From contig DATEOW010000132.1 of assembly GCA_035273665.1 (NCBI GenBank), forward strand, positions 1-35,874: a DNA stretch of 35,874 nt. Reading direction: 5' to 3'. Shown here piece by piece: positions 21,752 to 29,674 of the stretch (positions within the stretch are counted from its first letter, which is position 1; every line of letters starts with the position of its first letter). This DNA is from DATEEW01 sp035273665. GTDB taxonomy: Bacteria > Pseudomonadota > Gammaproteobacteria > Burkholderiales > SG8-39. The notes under the pieces were generated by a model that saw nothing but the letters and a program-made list of their open reading frames with translations, searched no databases and had not been told where the DNA came from. The translations under genes were made by a program, and so were the position numbers.

Positions 21752-22660
21752 ATGGATCAATTCCAGGCGATACGCGTCTTTGCGCGGGTGGTAGAAGCGG
21801 GCAACTTCACTAAAGCCGCCGAGTCGCTGCAGATGCCGAAGGCGACGGTGACCAAGCTGATTCAGAGCCTGGAAGCGCATTTACGCGTGAAGCTGCTGCA
21901 ACGAACGACGCGACGCGTGACGGTCACCGCCGATGGCGCCGCCTATTACGAGCGCACCACGAGGCTGGTAAACGAACTGGAAGATATCGAAGCGAGCCTC
22001 GCGCATGCGCAAAGCAATCCCCACGGCCGATTGCGCATCGATGTACCCGCCTCGCTGGCGCGCGTGGTGATCATTCCGGCACTGCCGCGTTTTATCGCAC
22101 GCTATCCGGATATCAGCGTCGATGTGGGGGTGAGCGACCGGCGTGTGGATCTGCTCGAAGACAATGTGGATTGCGTGATTCGCGGCGGCCCTCTCACCGA
22201 TTCTTCGCTGATCGCCAGGCGGCTGGGTGGCTTGACCTGGGCGACCTGCGCAACGCCGGAATACCTAAAGCATCATGGCGTCCCGAAAAAACCGGAAGAC
22301 CTGCTGAACGGTCACACCGTCGTCAGCTATTTTTCGTCGCAGAGCGGACGAGTGATGCCTTTCCGCTTCCGTCCGAAGGGAACGCAGGAAGAAGAACTCG
22401 AGATCGAGGGCCGGCGCCTCGTCGGCGTGAACGACAGCAACGCTTATCTCACTGCGGGACTCGCCAGCCTCGGCGTGTTGCAACTGCCTTGCTTCGCGTT
22501 GCTCGAACACATCAATAGCGGCGCGCTGGTGCCGATACTGAAGGATTGGGATCGCGAACCACTGGCCGTGCATGTGCTCTATCCGTCTAACCGCCACTTG
22601 AGTAGAAAAGTGCGTGTGTTCATCGACTGGGCCGCGGAACTGTTCGAGCAAACGCCTTAA
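21752..22660 (+). CDS. LysR-family transcriptional regulator
   Basis: 302 residues. The N-terminal winged helix-turn-helix (residues about 1-62) reads MDQFQAIRVFARVVEAGNF, then KAAESLQMPKATVTKLIQSLE and LLQRTTRRVTVTADG, the standard LysR pattern of the small-substrate/CrgA subgroup. The rest is the periplasmic-binding-like effector domain starting GRLRIDVPASLARVVIIPALP, with VDLLEDNVDCVIRGG. It likely regulates the divergent SDR gene. Its TAA shares bases with the TAA of the convergent DUF1653 gene. The effector is unknown. Confidence 0.92.
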   Translation: MDQFQAIRVFARVVEAGNFTKAAESLQMPKATVTKLIQSLEAHLRVKLLQRTTRRVTVTADGAAYYERTTRLVNELEDIEASLAHAQSNPHGRLRIDVPASLARVVIIPALPRFIARYPDISVDVGVSDRRVDLLEDNVDCVIRGGPLTDSSLIARRLGGLTWATCATPEYLKHHGVPKKPEDLLNGHTVVSYFSSQSGRVMPFRFRPKGTQEEELEIEGRRLVGVNDSNAYLTAGLASLGVLQLPCFALLEHINSGALVPILKDWDREPLAVHVLYPSNRHLSRKVRVFIDWAAELFEQTP

Positions 22661-22869
22661 AGAGCACGAAAGCGCGGCCTGCCATCGTCCAAGGTTTCGC
22701 CAAACATCGTTGCGGGTCGCACCCATAACGACCGCTCTTTCGGCCATAACTGCTCGTAGACCGTCATCTCTTCCATGGTTTCCGAATGCCGCGCCGTACC
22801 GATCAGGCGGTAGAGTCCGCCTTTGTAGTGTTCATGCGTAGCGATCGCTCTGGCTTGCGCTTCTGTCAT
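22657..22869 (-). CDS. DUF1653 domain protein
   Basis: 70 residues from ATG 22869; the longer frame to 22947 lies antisense inside the end of murI coding sequence on the same strand and is rejected. The core HYKGGLYRLIGTARHSET followed by VYEQLW and the closing RPATMFGETLDDGRPRF are the DUF1653 signature. Small cytoplasmic protein of unknown function. It starts 16 bp downstream of murI on the same strand, and its stop overlaps the convergent lysR stop in a shared TTAA (22657-22660). Confidence 0.85.
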   Translation of the reverse strand: MTEAQARAIATHEHYKGGLYRLIGTARHSETMEEMTVYEQLWPKERSLWVRPATMFGETLDDGRPRFRAL

Positions 22870-22885
22870 CTCAGTGAACCGACGT

Positions 22886-23677
22886 TTAGCTGGGAAATCG
22901 TTCCGGCGGCGGCAGACCGATGCCGCGCAAATACATTGCGAGATCATCGACGCCGCCGATGCGAGCAGTGAAGAGGACGTGGTCGGCGAGTCGATGCGCC
23001 GGTTTGGGTTGTTCGGCGAGCACTTGTGCGAGGCGACGCGCGATTGCCGGCGACGAATCGAGCCAGCGCACGCCCTCCGGCGAGACGGACTGAAGCTCGT
23101 CGAGCAACAACGGATAATGGGTGCAACCGAGCACGACCGTATCTACAGGCGGCGCACCTTCACCGAAGAAAGGCTGGAGGATGTCGCGCAACGCGGCGCG
23201 ATCCACGACTTCACCGCGCAATTTTTCTTCCGCCATTTCCGCCAAGCGCGCCGATCCAATCGAAATCAGCCGGCAATCGACAGCGAATTGCTCGACGAGA
23301 TTTTTGACGTACGGGCGCAGCACGGTGGCCTCCGTGGCGAGTAAACCGATTACGCGCGACTTGGAGACTTCGCCCGCCGTCTTAATAGGCGGCACGACGC
23401 CGACAACAGGCAATGTAAAACGCGCGCGCAGCGCGTCGAGCACAACCGTGCTCGCAGTATTGCAAGCAACAACAACTGCTTCGCAGGCAAACGCTTCGAG
23501 CGCACTTTCAACCAACTCGATAAGACGCGCAGTGAGCTCCGCTTCACTGCGCTTGCCATACGGAAACCAAGCGTTGTCGGCGATGTAAATGATGGCAAGG
23601 TCCGGCATTGTGGCCCGGATGGCACCTACGACGGAAAGCCCGCCTACACCTGAGTCGATGACAAGGGTTCGCTGCAT
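22886..23677 (-). CDS. murI: Glutamate racemase
   Basis: 263 residues, full family length. It interconverts L- and D-glutamate to supply peptidoglycan synthesis, in the cytoplasm. The two catalytic cysteines are visible: Cys72 in VVACNTAS and Cys185 in VLGCTHYPLL; the N-terminal IDSGVGGLSV with Asp8/Ser9, the ADNAWFPYG loop and GVVPPIK complete the pattern. No strong ribosome site precedes ATG 23677. The DUF1653 gene follows closely, suggesting a two-gene transcript. Essential in most bacteria, so probably the only copy. Confidence 0.95.
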   Translation of the reverse strand: MQRTLVIDSGVGGLSVVGAIRATMPDLAIIYIADNAWFPYGKRSEAELTARLIELVESALEAFACEAVVVACNTASTVVLDALRARFTLPVVGVVPPIKTAGEVSKSRVIGLLATEATVLRPYVKNLVEQFAVDCRLISIGSARLAEMAEEKLRGEVVDRAALRDILQPFFGEGAPPVDTVVLGCTHYPLLLDELQSVSPEGVRWLDSSPAIARRLAQVLAEQPKPAHRLADHVLFTARIGGVDDLAMYLRGIGLPPPERFPS

Positions 23678-23805
23678 GCGCCGACTTGAAAAGGAAAGCC
23701 AGGACTATAACCGAGGCGCTTCGCCCCCCAAAGAAAATGCCACGATCGGATTTGTGCACCAACCGTGGCATGACGAGGTCCGTGCCGGCGAACCGGCGAT
23801 ACGGG

Positions 23806-24264
23806 TTACTGGTTCTGCGTGTGCTTGTTGCGCGCTGCCGTCCGCTCATCCGGCGTGACGTAACCGTCTTTATTCAGGTCGACCTTGTCAAACATGGCTC
23901 TCGCCGCAGCCGCATTCTCCGCGCTTGAAATGACACCATCACCGTTGGTATCCACAGCTTTGATCTTGTCAGGCGAAATCGGCGGTAATTTGTGCCCCTC
24001 AAGTTTCTGCGCCGCGCGCGCATGCGCGGCTTCGATTTCCTTGGTCGTCACTTTTCCGTCTTTGTCTGCGTCAAGCATGTTGAACATTTTGCCGGTGATC
24101 ACCGCATTCTCGGCCGCAGAAATCTTGCCGTCCGCATCGGTATCGATGGCCTTGAGCCCTCGATTGGTTTGCTGTGTAGCCGTGGGCTCCGCGTAAACAG
24201 CGGCCGACAGCGTGAACCCGGCGATCAGCGCGGCGCCGATCATGTGATTGAAGGAACTTTTCAT
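23806..24264 (-). CDS. Secreted EF-hand calcium-binding protein, four EF-hands
   Basis: 152 residues from ATG 24264, preceded by GGAG; the frame extends to 24546 without supporting evidence. A signal peptide (MKSSFNHMIGAALIAGF... ending VYA, residues 1-25) precedes four canonical EF-hand loops: DTDADGKISAAE, DADKDGKVTTKE, DTNGDGVISSAE and DLNKDGYVTPDE. All keep Asp at 1, 3 and 5, Gly at 6 and Glu at 12, so all should bind Ca2+. Periplasmic or extracellular calmodulin-like protein of unknown partner. The 131-bp gap to the next gene suggests its own promoter. Confidence 0.9.
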   Translation of the reverse strand: MKSSFNHMIGAALIAGFTLSAAVYAEPTATQQTNRGLKAIDTDADGKISAAENAVITGKMFNMLDADKDGKVTTKEIEAAHARAAQKLEGHKLPPISPDKIKAVDTNGDGVISSAENAAAARAMFDKVDLNKDGYVTPDERTAARNKHTQNQ

Positions 24265-24395
24265 GTGTATCTCCGTTATATGAACGCCGGGCGGCAGCTG
24301 CGCCCATGGCGCTATCGCGTGCAAAATACGGCCCCGCAGGATCGCAGAACGCCGCTCATGCGAGTACGTTGACCGCCCGAAAGTTTCGCTATGTT

Positions 24396-24947
24396 TCAAT
24401 TGGTCGGAATGCCGGTGGCTCTTTGCTCGGCCATTGCCTTCAGGTCCTTCAGACCCTTCTCGAAATCCCCGCCGATCATATCGTCCATATCGATGAACAA
24501 CGAAAGCAGTTTGGAAAAATAGGGTACAGGTCCGTCTATCGACCACGTGACTTGGGTAAGCGCGCCTTGTGGCACAAAATCGAAACTCGCCGTGTTGTGC
24601 GCCTCGAAGGGCTCGACGAAACGCAGATCGATAAGAACTTTTGTGAAGGGTACTGATTCAGTGATTTCCATGCGGCCTTTGCCCACATTGCCATCTCCCG
24701 ACCATTCATACCCCGCACCCTTGCCGGATGAAGGGCCGGTGTAGATCCGTTTCATCGCCGGATCCTTCTTCTCATATGGCGACCAATGTTTCCACGATGG
24801 CAGCTCGTTCACTAGCGGAAAAATCTTCTCCGGTGGCGCTTGAATGCTAAGCGAACGTTCGACATGAAAACTGTCCGGCTGGAAAGCGGCATAGGCGAGC
24901 AAAGCCGCGACCAGAATCAGCACGACAATGAAAATCTTCTTCAGCAT
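24396..24947 (-). CDS. SRPBCC-family protein with N-terminal membrane anchor
   Basis: 183 residues. An N-terminal hydrophobic segment (residues about 4-22) acts as an anchor or uncleaved signal, followed by a START/Bet v1-like SRPBCC domain: FHVERSLSIQAPPEKIFPLVNEL, WSPYEKKDPAM, GKGAGYEWSGDGNVGKGRMEI, and the C-terminal long helix MIGGDFEKGLKDLKAMAE. These domains bind hydrophobic ligands such as lipids or polyketides. The membrane-anchored arrangement is common in proteobacterial 'polyketide cyclase' annotations. Ligand unknown. 36 bp downstream of the PhnB-like gene on the same strand. Confidence 0.85.
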   Translation of the reverse strand: MLKKIFIVVLILVAALLAYAAFQPDSFHVERSLSIQAPPEKIFPLVNELPSWKHWSPYEKKDPAMKRIYTGPSSGKGAGYEWSGDGNVGKGRMEITESVPFTKVLIDLRFVEPFEAHNTASFDFVPQGALTQVTWSIDGPVPYFSKLLSLFIDMDDMIGGDFEKGLKDLKAMAEQRATGIPTN

Positions 24948-24983
24948 ATTCGCCCCATAAACGGGTTAAAGCCATATGCGAGT

Positions 24984-25412
24984 CTATTCGTCGGCAACGA
25001 CCATCCACGACACGCCAAAGCGATCGGCGACCATACCGAAAGCGGAGGAGAAGAAAGTTTTTGCGAGCGGCATCTGCACTTGCCCGCCGTCCCTCAGCGC
25101 ATCGAAGTAACGCTTCGCTTCGTCCTCATCGTTTACGAGTATGGCAAGCGAGACGCCTTGGAATGTCGGCTTGCCGGTACACATGCCGTCCGATGCCAAG
25201 ATTGCCGTTTTGCCCACGCGAAATTGCGCATGCATGATCTTGTTCATGTTCTCCGGCGGCATGGGCGCCCCATCCGGACCGCAGGCGGCGGGTCCGTCCG
25301 GGTTTTGGCTGAAACGCATCATGGTTTCGATCTCTGCATCGATGGCACGACTATAGAATTCGAGTGCTTCCTCGCATCGGCCGTCGAAAAACAAATAGCT
25401 TTGAACTTCCAT
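24984..25412 (-). CDS. VOC-family protein, PhnB-like
   Basis: 142 residues from ATG 25412, preceded by AGAGG; the longer frame to 25454 has no support. MEVQSYLFFDGRCEEALEFY at the start and FGMVADRFGVSWMV near the end are the PhnB-type vicinal-oxygen-chelate signature (the former 3-demethylubiquinone methyltransferase-like domain). Cytoplasmic, dimeric, without demonstrated activity in most relatives. Upstream 25413-25527 has a small GC hairpin (25507-25524) and no gene. Likely co-transcribed with the downstream SRPBCC gene. Confidence 0.88.
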   Translation of the reverse strand: MEVQSYLFFDGRCEEALEFYSRAIDAEIETMMRFSQNPDGPAACGPDGAPMPPENMNKIMHAQFRVGKTAILASDGMCTGKPTFQGVSLAILVNDEDEAKRYFDALRDGGQVQMPLAKTFFSSAFGMVADRFGVSWMVVADE

Positions 25413-25527
25413 GGGAATTCCTCTCGTCAATAAGACCGCGCCAGGCGTTTTCACCGGAGGGATCGGTTGAGCGTTCGATTGAGGGTTCGACTACGGCCGT
25501 GATTGTGCCGCATCCGCGTGCGGCGGG

Positions 25528-25842
25528 TCAGAAAATGCGGGCAAGCGCCTCGCGAATCGGCTCGGGGCTGGTCGGTCTCACGACGCGCTCGATCTCCTGA
25601 CCGTCCTTCATGAAGATCAAGGTTGGCCATAATTTAATGCGGAAGGAGCGTCCGAGCGGCCTGCCGCTAGCATCTTCCGCTTTGATATGGCGAAATGCCC
25701 GAGAAGGGCCGAACGCGTCATCGATGATCGGTTGCGCCGCTTTGCAAATGCTGCACCAATTGGCGCCGAATTCGAGGACGACCGCGCCGCGGAGTTTGTC
25801 GATCTCCTCTCGGGAAGGAACGTCCTCGGTATATGCCGCCAT
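25528..25842 (-). CDS. Thioredoxin-family protein with CSIC active site
   Basis: 104 residues. A compact thioredoxin fold: strand VVLEFGANWC, active-site helix with Cys30-Ser-Ile-Cys33 in place of the CGPC of standard thioredoxins, and the cis-Pro segment KLWPTLIFMKDG. Both cysteines are present so dithiol/disulfide chemistry is possible; the changed dipeptide should alter redox potential (inference). No signal peptide, so cytoplasmic. Starts 2 bp after the stop of the SDR gene upstream on the same strand, so the two are probably translated together. Confidence 0.87.
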   Translation of the reverse strand: MAAYTEDVPSREEIDKLRGAVVLEFGANWCSICKAAQPIIDDAFGPSRAFRHIKAEDASGRPLGRSFRIKLWPTLIFMKDGQEIERVVRPTSPEPIREALARIF

Positions 25843-25844
25843 CC

Positions 25845-26609
25845 TTATTGCATCCTGGGTTGACCGTTCGAGGCCATCACGCCGCCATCGACCGGAAGAT
25901 TGACGCCGTTGATGAAACTCGCGTCATCGCTCGCGAGAAAAGCCACTACGCCGGCGATGTCGTCCGGCTCGGCATGCCGACGCAAGGCGATACGATCTTT
26001 GAATTTTTCCATCAACGCTTGGTCTTCGAACATATCTTCCGTCATGCCGGTGTTGGTCAGCGAAGGGCATACGGAATTGACACGTACCCCTTTCGCGCCA
26101 AAATCAAGCGCCATGGCTCGAGTGAGATTCACGACGCCACCTTTCGCGGCATTGTACGCGACCATATTCCAATCGCCCCTCAGGCCGGATACCGACGCTG
26201 TGTTGACGATGCAGCCTCCCCGTCTCAACAAGTGAGGTAGCGCTGCGCGGCAACCATAGAAGACGCCGCTCAAGTCAATGGCGATCGTTTCATGCCAATC
26301 TTCGAGTGTGATTTCGAGCGCACTGCCTTCGTGCACGACACCGGCGTTGTTGACCATGATGTCTAAACGGCCGAAGCGCTGCACGGCCACATCGACAAGC
26401 GTGGATACATCCCTGAAGTTGGAGATGTCGCACACATAGGCGAGCGTGCGGTTCGCGTCGAGCTTAAGCGCGGCTTCATCGAGTTTGCTGCGCGTTCGCC
26501 CAGCCAGCACAACGTTGGCGCCTTCCTGCGAAAAGCGTTCGGCCACACTACGGCCGATGCCCGAGCCAGCGCCGGTGACAATCACGGTCTTCTTGGCAAA
26601 GCGTTGCAT
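25845..26609 (-). CDS. Short-chain dehydrogenase/reductase (SDR)
   Basis: 254 residues. Classical SDR with TGAGSGIGRS cofactor motif, MVNNAGVVHEG, catalytic Ser in TASVSG and Tyr/Lys in YNAAKGG, plus the closing INGVNLPVDGG. NAD(P)-dependent oxidoreductase, substrate unknown. Distinct from the SDR at 20852. Followed after 2 bp by the thioredoxin-like gene. Start ATG 26609 fits the family N-terminus exactly. Confidence 0.88.
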   Translation of the reverse strand: MQRFAKKTVIVTGAGSGIGRSVAERFSQEGANVVLAGRTRSKLDEAALKLDANRTLAYVCDISNFRDVSTLVDVAVQRFGRLDIMVNNAGVVHEGSALEITLEDWHETIAIDLSGVFYGCRAALPHLLRRGGCIVNTASVSGLRGDWNMVAYNAAKGGVVNLTRAMALDFGAKGVRVNSVCPSLTNTGMTEDMFEDQALMEKFKDRIALRRHAEPDDIAGVVAFLASDDASFINGVNLPVDGGVMASNGQPRMQ

Positions 26610-26671
26610 GCGGAAACTCCTGTTGTAGTCGTTTCCTTCGCTACGGCAAAGTGCATGCCGGGAACCGCGCC

Positions 26672-26950
26672 CTAGGAATTGACTCGTCTTTTATAAGAAC
26701 GCAATTCCCCGATCACGCCCATCAACACGATGCCCCAGCCGATGAAACCGATGACGCCGCCGACGATTCGCATCGGTCCACCGAAATACGGCACGTCAAC
26801 CATGCCGGCGCTCGTATAGAGAAGCAGAGCCGCGACGATAAACACGGCAAGACCCAAGCCGATGACTTTAAAACCGCGCCAATGCACCGGCGCGGCGGAC
26901 CAACGGATGGAAGCGATGAGCCGGCGATGAATCGCAAACGAATCAATCAT
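26672..26950 (-). CDS. Small hypothetical membrane protein, two TM
   Basis: 92 residues from ATG 26950, with AGGTG upstream. A basic N-terminal tail (about 25 residues) is followed by hydrophobic helices at about 29-50 and 60-82 and a basic C-terminus, so both ends should be cytoplasmic. I recognise no family. Lies 62 bp upstream of the SDR gene on the same strand. Confidence 0.65.
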   Translation of the reverse strand: MIDSFAIHRRLIASIRWSAAPVHWRGFKVIGLGLAVFIVAALLLYTSAGMVDVPYFGGPMRIVGGVIGFIGWGIVLMGVIGELRSYKRRVNS

Positions 26951-27020
26951 TTTCTACACCTGCAATGTGTGTATCAAGACCACAATGCAAGCACTGCTCC
27001 CAACTGGGGGAAGCCGCGAA

Positions 27021-28112
27021 TCAGACGTTGAAGAGGAAGTTCAATACATCGCCGTCTTTGACAACGTATTCCTTACCCTCGGCGCGAAGCTTGCCGGCCT
27101 CCTTCGCGCCCTGCTCACCTCTATGTGCGATGAAGTCGTCGAAGGCAATCGTCTGCGCACGGATAAAGCCTTTTTCAAAATCGGTGTGAATCACCCCCGC
27201 GGCTTGCGGCGCCGTGTCGCCCGCATGAATGGTCCAGGCGCGCACCTCTTTTACGCCGGCGGTGAAGTAGGTTTGCAGTCCCAGCAGTTTGTAGCCGGCT
27301 CGAATCAGTCGATTGAGACCGGGCTCTTCAAGGCCCATGTCATCAAGAAACAATTTTTTCTCTTCCTCGTCGAGATCGCCGAGTTGCGATTCGATCGCGG
27401 CGCTAATCGCGACCACAGGCGCGCCTTCCTTCTTCGCGTATTCCTCGACGCGCGCCAACATGGGATTGTTCCGGAAACCCTGTTCGCTCACATTGGCCAC
27501 ATACATGGTCGGCTTGGTGGTCAGCAGAAATAAGGGCTTCAACAAAACGAATTCGTCTTTGCTGAGATCGCAGGTCCGCGCGGGCTTCGCTTCATTCAAT
27601 ACCGCCTGCACTTTTTCCAGCACTGCAACGAGACGCTGCGCCTCTTTGTCGCCCGAACGCGCAATCTTCGAGGACTTATGCAATTGCCTTTCAACCGCCT
27701 GCATATCCGCGAGCGCGAGTTCCGTGTTGATGGTTTCAATATCGGCGATGGGATCAACCTTGCCGGCAACGTGAATGACGTCGCCGTCTTCGAAGCAACG
27801 CACCACATGGGCGATCGCATCGGTCTCCCGAATGTTGGCGAGGAACTGATTGCCCAGGCCTTCGCCCTTCGACGCGCCCGCGACCAACCCCGCAATATCG
27901 ACAAACTCCACTGTCGCAGGCACCACTTTTTGCGGCTGAACGATTTGCGCGAGTTGCGCCAGACGTTCGTCCGGCACTTCCACAATGCCGGTGTTCGGCT
28001 CGATGGTGCAGAAAGGATAGTTCTCGGCAGCGATGCCCGCCTTGGTCAGCGCGTTAAAGAGCGTGGACTTGCCCACGTTAGGTAAACCGACGATACCGCA
28101 ACGTAATGTCAT
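27021..28112 (-). CDS. ychF: Redox-regulated ATPase/GTPase YchF
   Basis: 363 residues from ATG 28112, spaced after AAGG-TG; the frame runs on to 28304 inside pth and is rejected. An Obg-superfamily P-loop NTPase: G1 is GIVGLPNVGKST, G3 is DIAGLVAGASKGEGLGNQFL, a coiled-coil insert follows, and the C-terminal TGS-like domain holds VRAWTIHAGDTAPQAAGVIH and DFEKGFIRA. Known to prefer ATP and to associate with ribosomes in stress control. The start overlaps the pth stop as ATGA (28112-28109), hence a coupled pth-ychF operon. Confidence 0.96.
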   Translation of the reverse strand: MTLRCGIVGLPNVGKSTLFNALTKAGIAAENYPFCTIEPNTGIVEVPDERLAQLAQIVQPQKVVPATVEFVDIAGLVAGASKGEGLGNQFLANIRETDAIAHVVRCFEDGDVIHVAGKVDPIADIETINTELALADMQAVERQLHKSSKIARSGDKEAQRLVAVLEKVQAVLNEAKPARTCDLSKDEFVLLKPLFLLTTKPTMYVANVSEQGFRNNPMLARVEEYAKKEGAPVVAISAAIESQLGDLDEEEKKLFLDDMGLEEPGLNRLIRAGYKLLGLQTYFTAGVKEVRAWTIHAGDTAPQAAGVIHTDFEKGFIRAQTIAFDDFIAHRGEQGAKEAGKLRAEGKEYVVKDGDVLNFLFNV

Positions 28113-28690
28113 GACTGCACCTTGGTATGCAACTTGAGCATCGCGGCGTTCATGTCGCCCGCAATGAGTAAATTCGAAACGTCGACACAACGATCGACCG
28201 CTTTGTCGATCGCCTCGCGCTCGGCCGGCGCGGGCGAATTGAGCACGTAATCCGGCACGACATTTTTGTCGCCGGGATGACCGATACCGATGCGCAATCG
28301 CCAAGTGGCTTGGCTGCCTAATTGCGCCTCAATGTCCTTAAGCCCATTGTGACCGCCTGCTCCCCCGCCTTTTTTGAGCTTGACGGTGCCGGGTTCGAAA
28401 TCCAACTCGTCATGGGCGATAAGAATCTCTTCGGGTTCGATTTTGAAGAAACGCGCGAGCCCGCCCACCGCCTTCCCGGAGAGGTTCATGTAGGTCTGCG
28501 GTTCCATCAACCACAGATCGCCCTCATTGAGCTTAACCCGAGCAATAAGGGCGTGGTACTTCGCATCCTTGCTTAACGCAACGCGCAACTTATTTGCCAA
28601 ACGGTCGAGGAACCAGAAGCCCACGTTGTGGCGATCGCCTTCGTGTTGACGCGTGGGATTGCCCAGACCGACGATGAGTTTGATGGCCAT
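28109..28690 (-). CDS. pth: Peptidyl-tRNA hydrolase
   Basis: 193 residues, standard length. Releases tRNA from peptidyl-tRNA dropped by ribosomes. Active-site residues visible: Asn11 in VGLGNP, catalytic His21 in DRHNVGF, Asn69 in TYMNLSG, Asp94 in AHDELD and Asn115 in GGHNGLKDI. Cytoplasmic. Lies after rplY and its terminator and before ychF with a 4-bp overlap. Confidence 0.96.
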   Translation of the reverse strand: MAIKLIVGLGNPTRQHEGDRHNVGFWFLDRLANKLRVALSKDAKYHALIARVKLNEGDLWLMEPQTYMNLSGKAVGGLARFFKIEPEEILIAHDELDFEPGTVKLKKGGGAGGHNGLKDIEAQLGSQATWRLRIGIGHPGDKNVVPDYVLNSPAPAEREAIDKAVDRCVDVSNLLIAGDMNAAMLKLHTKVQS

Positions 28691-28707
28691 AACCGTCCTT
28701 GTACAAC

Positions 28708-28737
28708 AAAAAAGGCGCGTCGGTGACCCGCGCGCCT
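28708..28737 (-). terminator. Rho-independent terminator after rplY
   Basis: On the minus strand AGGCGCG (28737-28731) pairs with CGCGCCT (28719-28713) and is followed by six T (28713-28708). The 11-base loop has inner CGG/CCG pairing. It separates rplY from pth, so pth-ychF probably also has its own promoter or uses read-through. Confidence 0.82.
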
Positions 28738-28756
28738 CTTTTGCTCCGGCGACAGA

Positions 28757-29449
28757 TTATTTCTTCTTGTCGCCGCCTTTTTTATCGTCAGCTTTGCCTT
28801 CTTCTTTCTTGGGCTCGGCTTGTTTCGAAGCAGGCACTGCGGAAGCGACAGGCGCTGCCGTCTCCTCCGTAGCCACTTCTTCCGCAGCGCGTGGCACAGT
28901 GGCCAAGACCACCGCAGGATTTTCGTTGCCATGGGCTAATTCAACGCCCTTCGGCAGCGTCAACTCGTTTGCGTGAATCGGGTTGCCCACTTCGATGTTC
29001 GCCAAATCCACTTCGATGTACTCGGGCAGATCGCCCGGCAAACATTTGATGTCGATCTCGTTCAAGATGTGGGTGATCTTCGCGCCGCCCAGTTTGACTG
29101 CGGTGGAAGCCTCTTGATTCATGAAGTGCAGCGGCACTTTCATGTGGATCTTCTGATCGGCAAGCACGCGCTGGAAATCGATATGCTGCACTTCGCGACG
29201 GAAGGGATGCATGTTGAAGTTGCGCAGCAAAACCGACTGCGGTTTGCCATCCACATTGAGACTCAGTACCGAAGCATGAAACGCTTCTTTACGAAGCGCC
29301 TGGAACAGCTCGTTGTGGTCGATTTCGATATTCATCGCCGGATCTTTACCGCCATACACAATGCCTGGCGTCTTGCCGGCTTTGCGCAGACGGCGGCTCG
29401 CACCCGTTCCCTGCACTTGGCGCTGTTGCGCCTTGATTTCGATTTGCAT
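28757..29449 (-). CDS. rplY: 50S ribosomal protein L25 (Ctc/TL5 form)
   Basis: 230 residues, the long form: an N-terminal L25 5S-rRNA-binding domain (about 1-95, with QRQVQGTGASRRLRKAGKTPGIVYGG and the HNELFQALRKEAFHAS strand) and a C-terminal TL5/Ctc beta domain (about 100-190), then a charged low-complexity tail rich in Ala, Glu and Lys. Binds 5S rRNA in the large subunit. Between prs and pth as in many proteobacteria. The tail is longer and more Lys-rich than usual. Confidence 0.96.
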   Translation of the reverse strand: MQIEIKAQQRQVQGTGASRRLRKAGKTPGIVYGGKDPAMNIEIDHNELFQALRKEAFHASVLSLNVDGKPQSVLLRNFNMHPFRREVQHIDFQRVLADQKIHMKVPLHFMNQEASTAVKLGGAKITHILNEIDIKCLPGDLPEYIEVDLANIEVGNPIHANELTLPKGVELAHGNENPAVVLATVPRAAEEVATEETAAPVASAVPASKQAEPKKEEGKADDKKGGDKKK

Positions 29450-29493
29450 GTTGCTACTCCACGTTGACGGCCCCGCGACCAGGCACCGCCGTT

Positions 29494-29539
29494 AAAAACC
29501 CCTTGCGGGGATGAATTCTTTAACCCTTCCTCAGAAGGG
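29494..29539 (-). terminator. Terminator region of prs: two hairpins
   Basis: On the minus strand, CCCTTC-TGAG-GAAGGG (29539-29524) is followed by CCCC-GCAA-GGGG and five T (29510-29494). The second has the classical GNRA-loop and T-tract of an intrinsic terminator, the first is an extra stem. The rest of the 225-bp gap between rplY and prs (29450-29674) has no supportable gene; it should hold the rplY promoter. Confidence 0.75.
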
Positions 29540-29674
29540 AGGAAACCGTTTGCGGGCGTCCGCTTCGACTAACAGATACGCCAACTCTTGCAACTACGCC
29601 ATAACTTCGTTTTACTTTGTCCTCGCTCGTCCAGCTCCGCTGACTCGCGATCGTCTTCAACTCACTGCGCTTGT

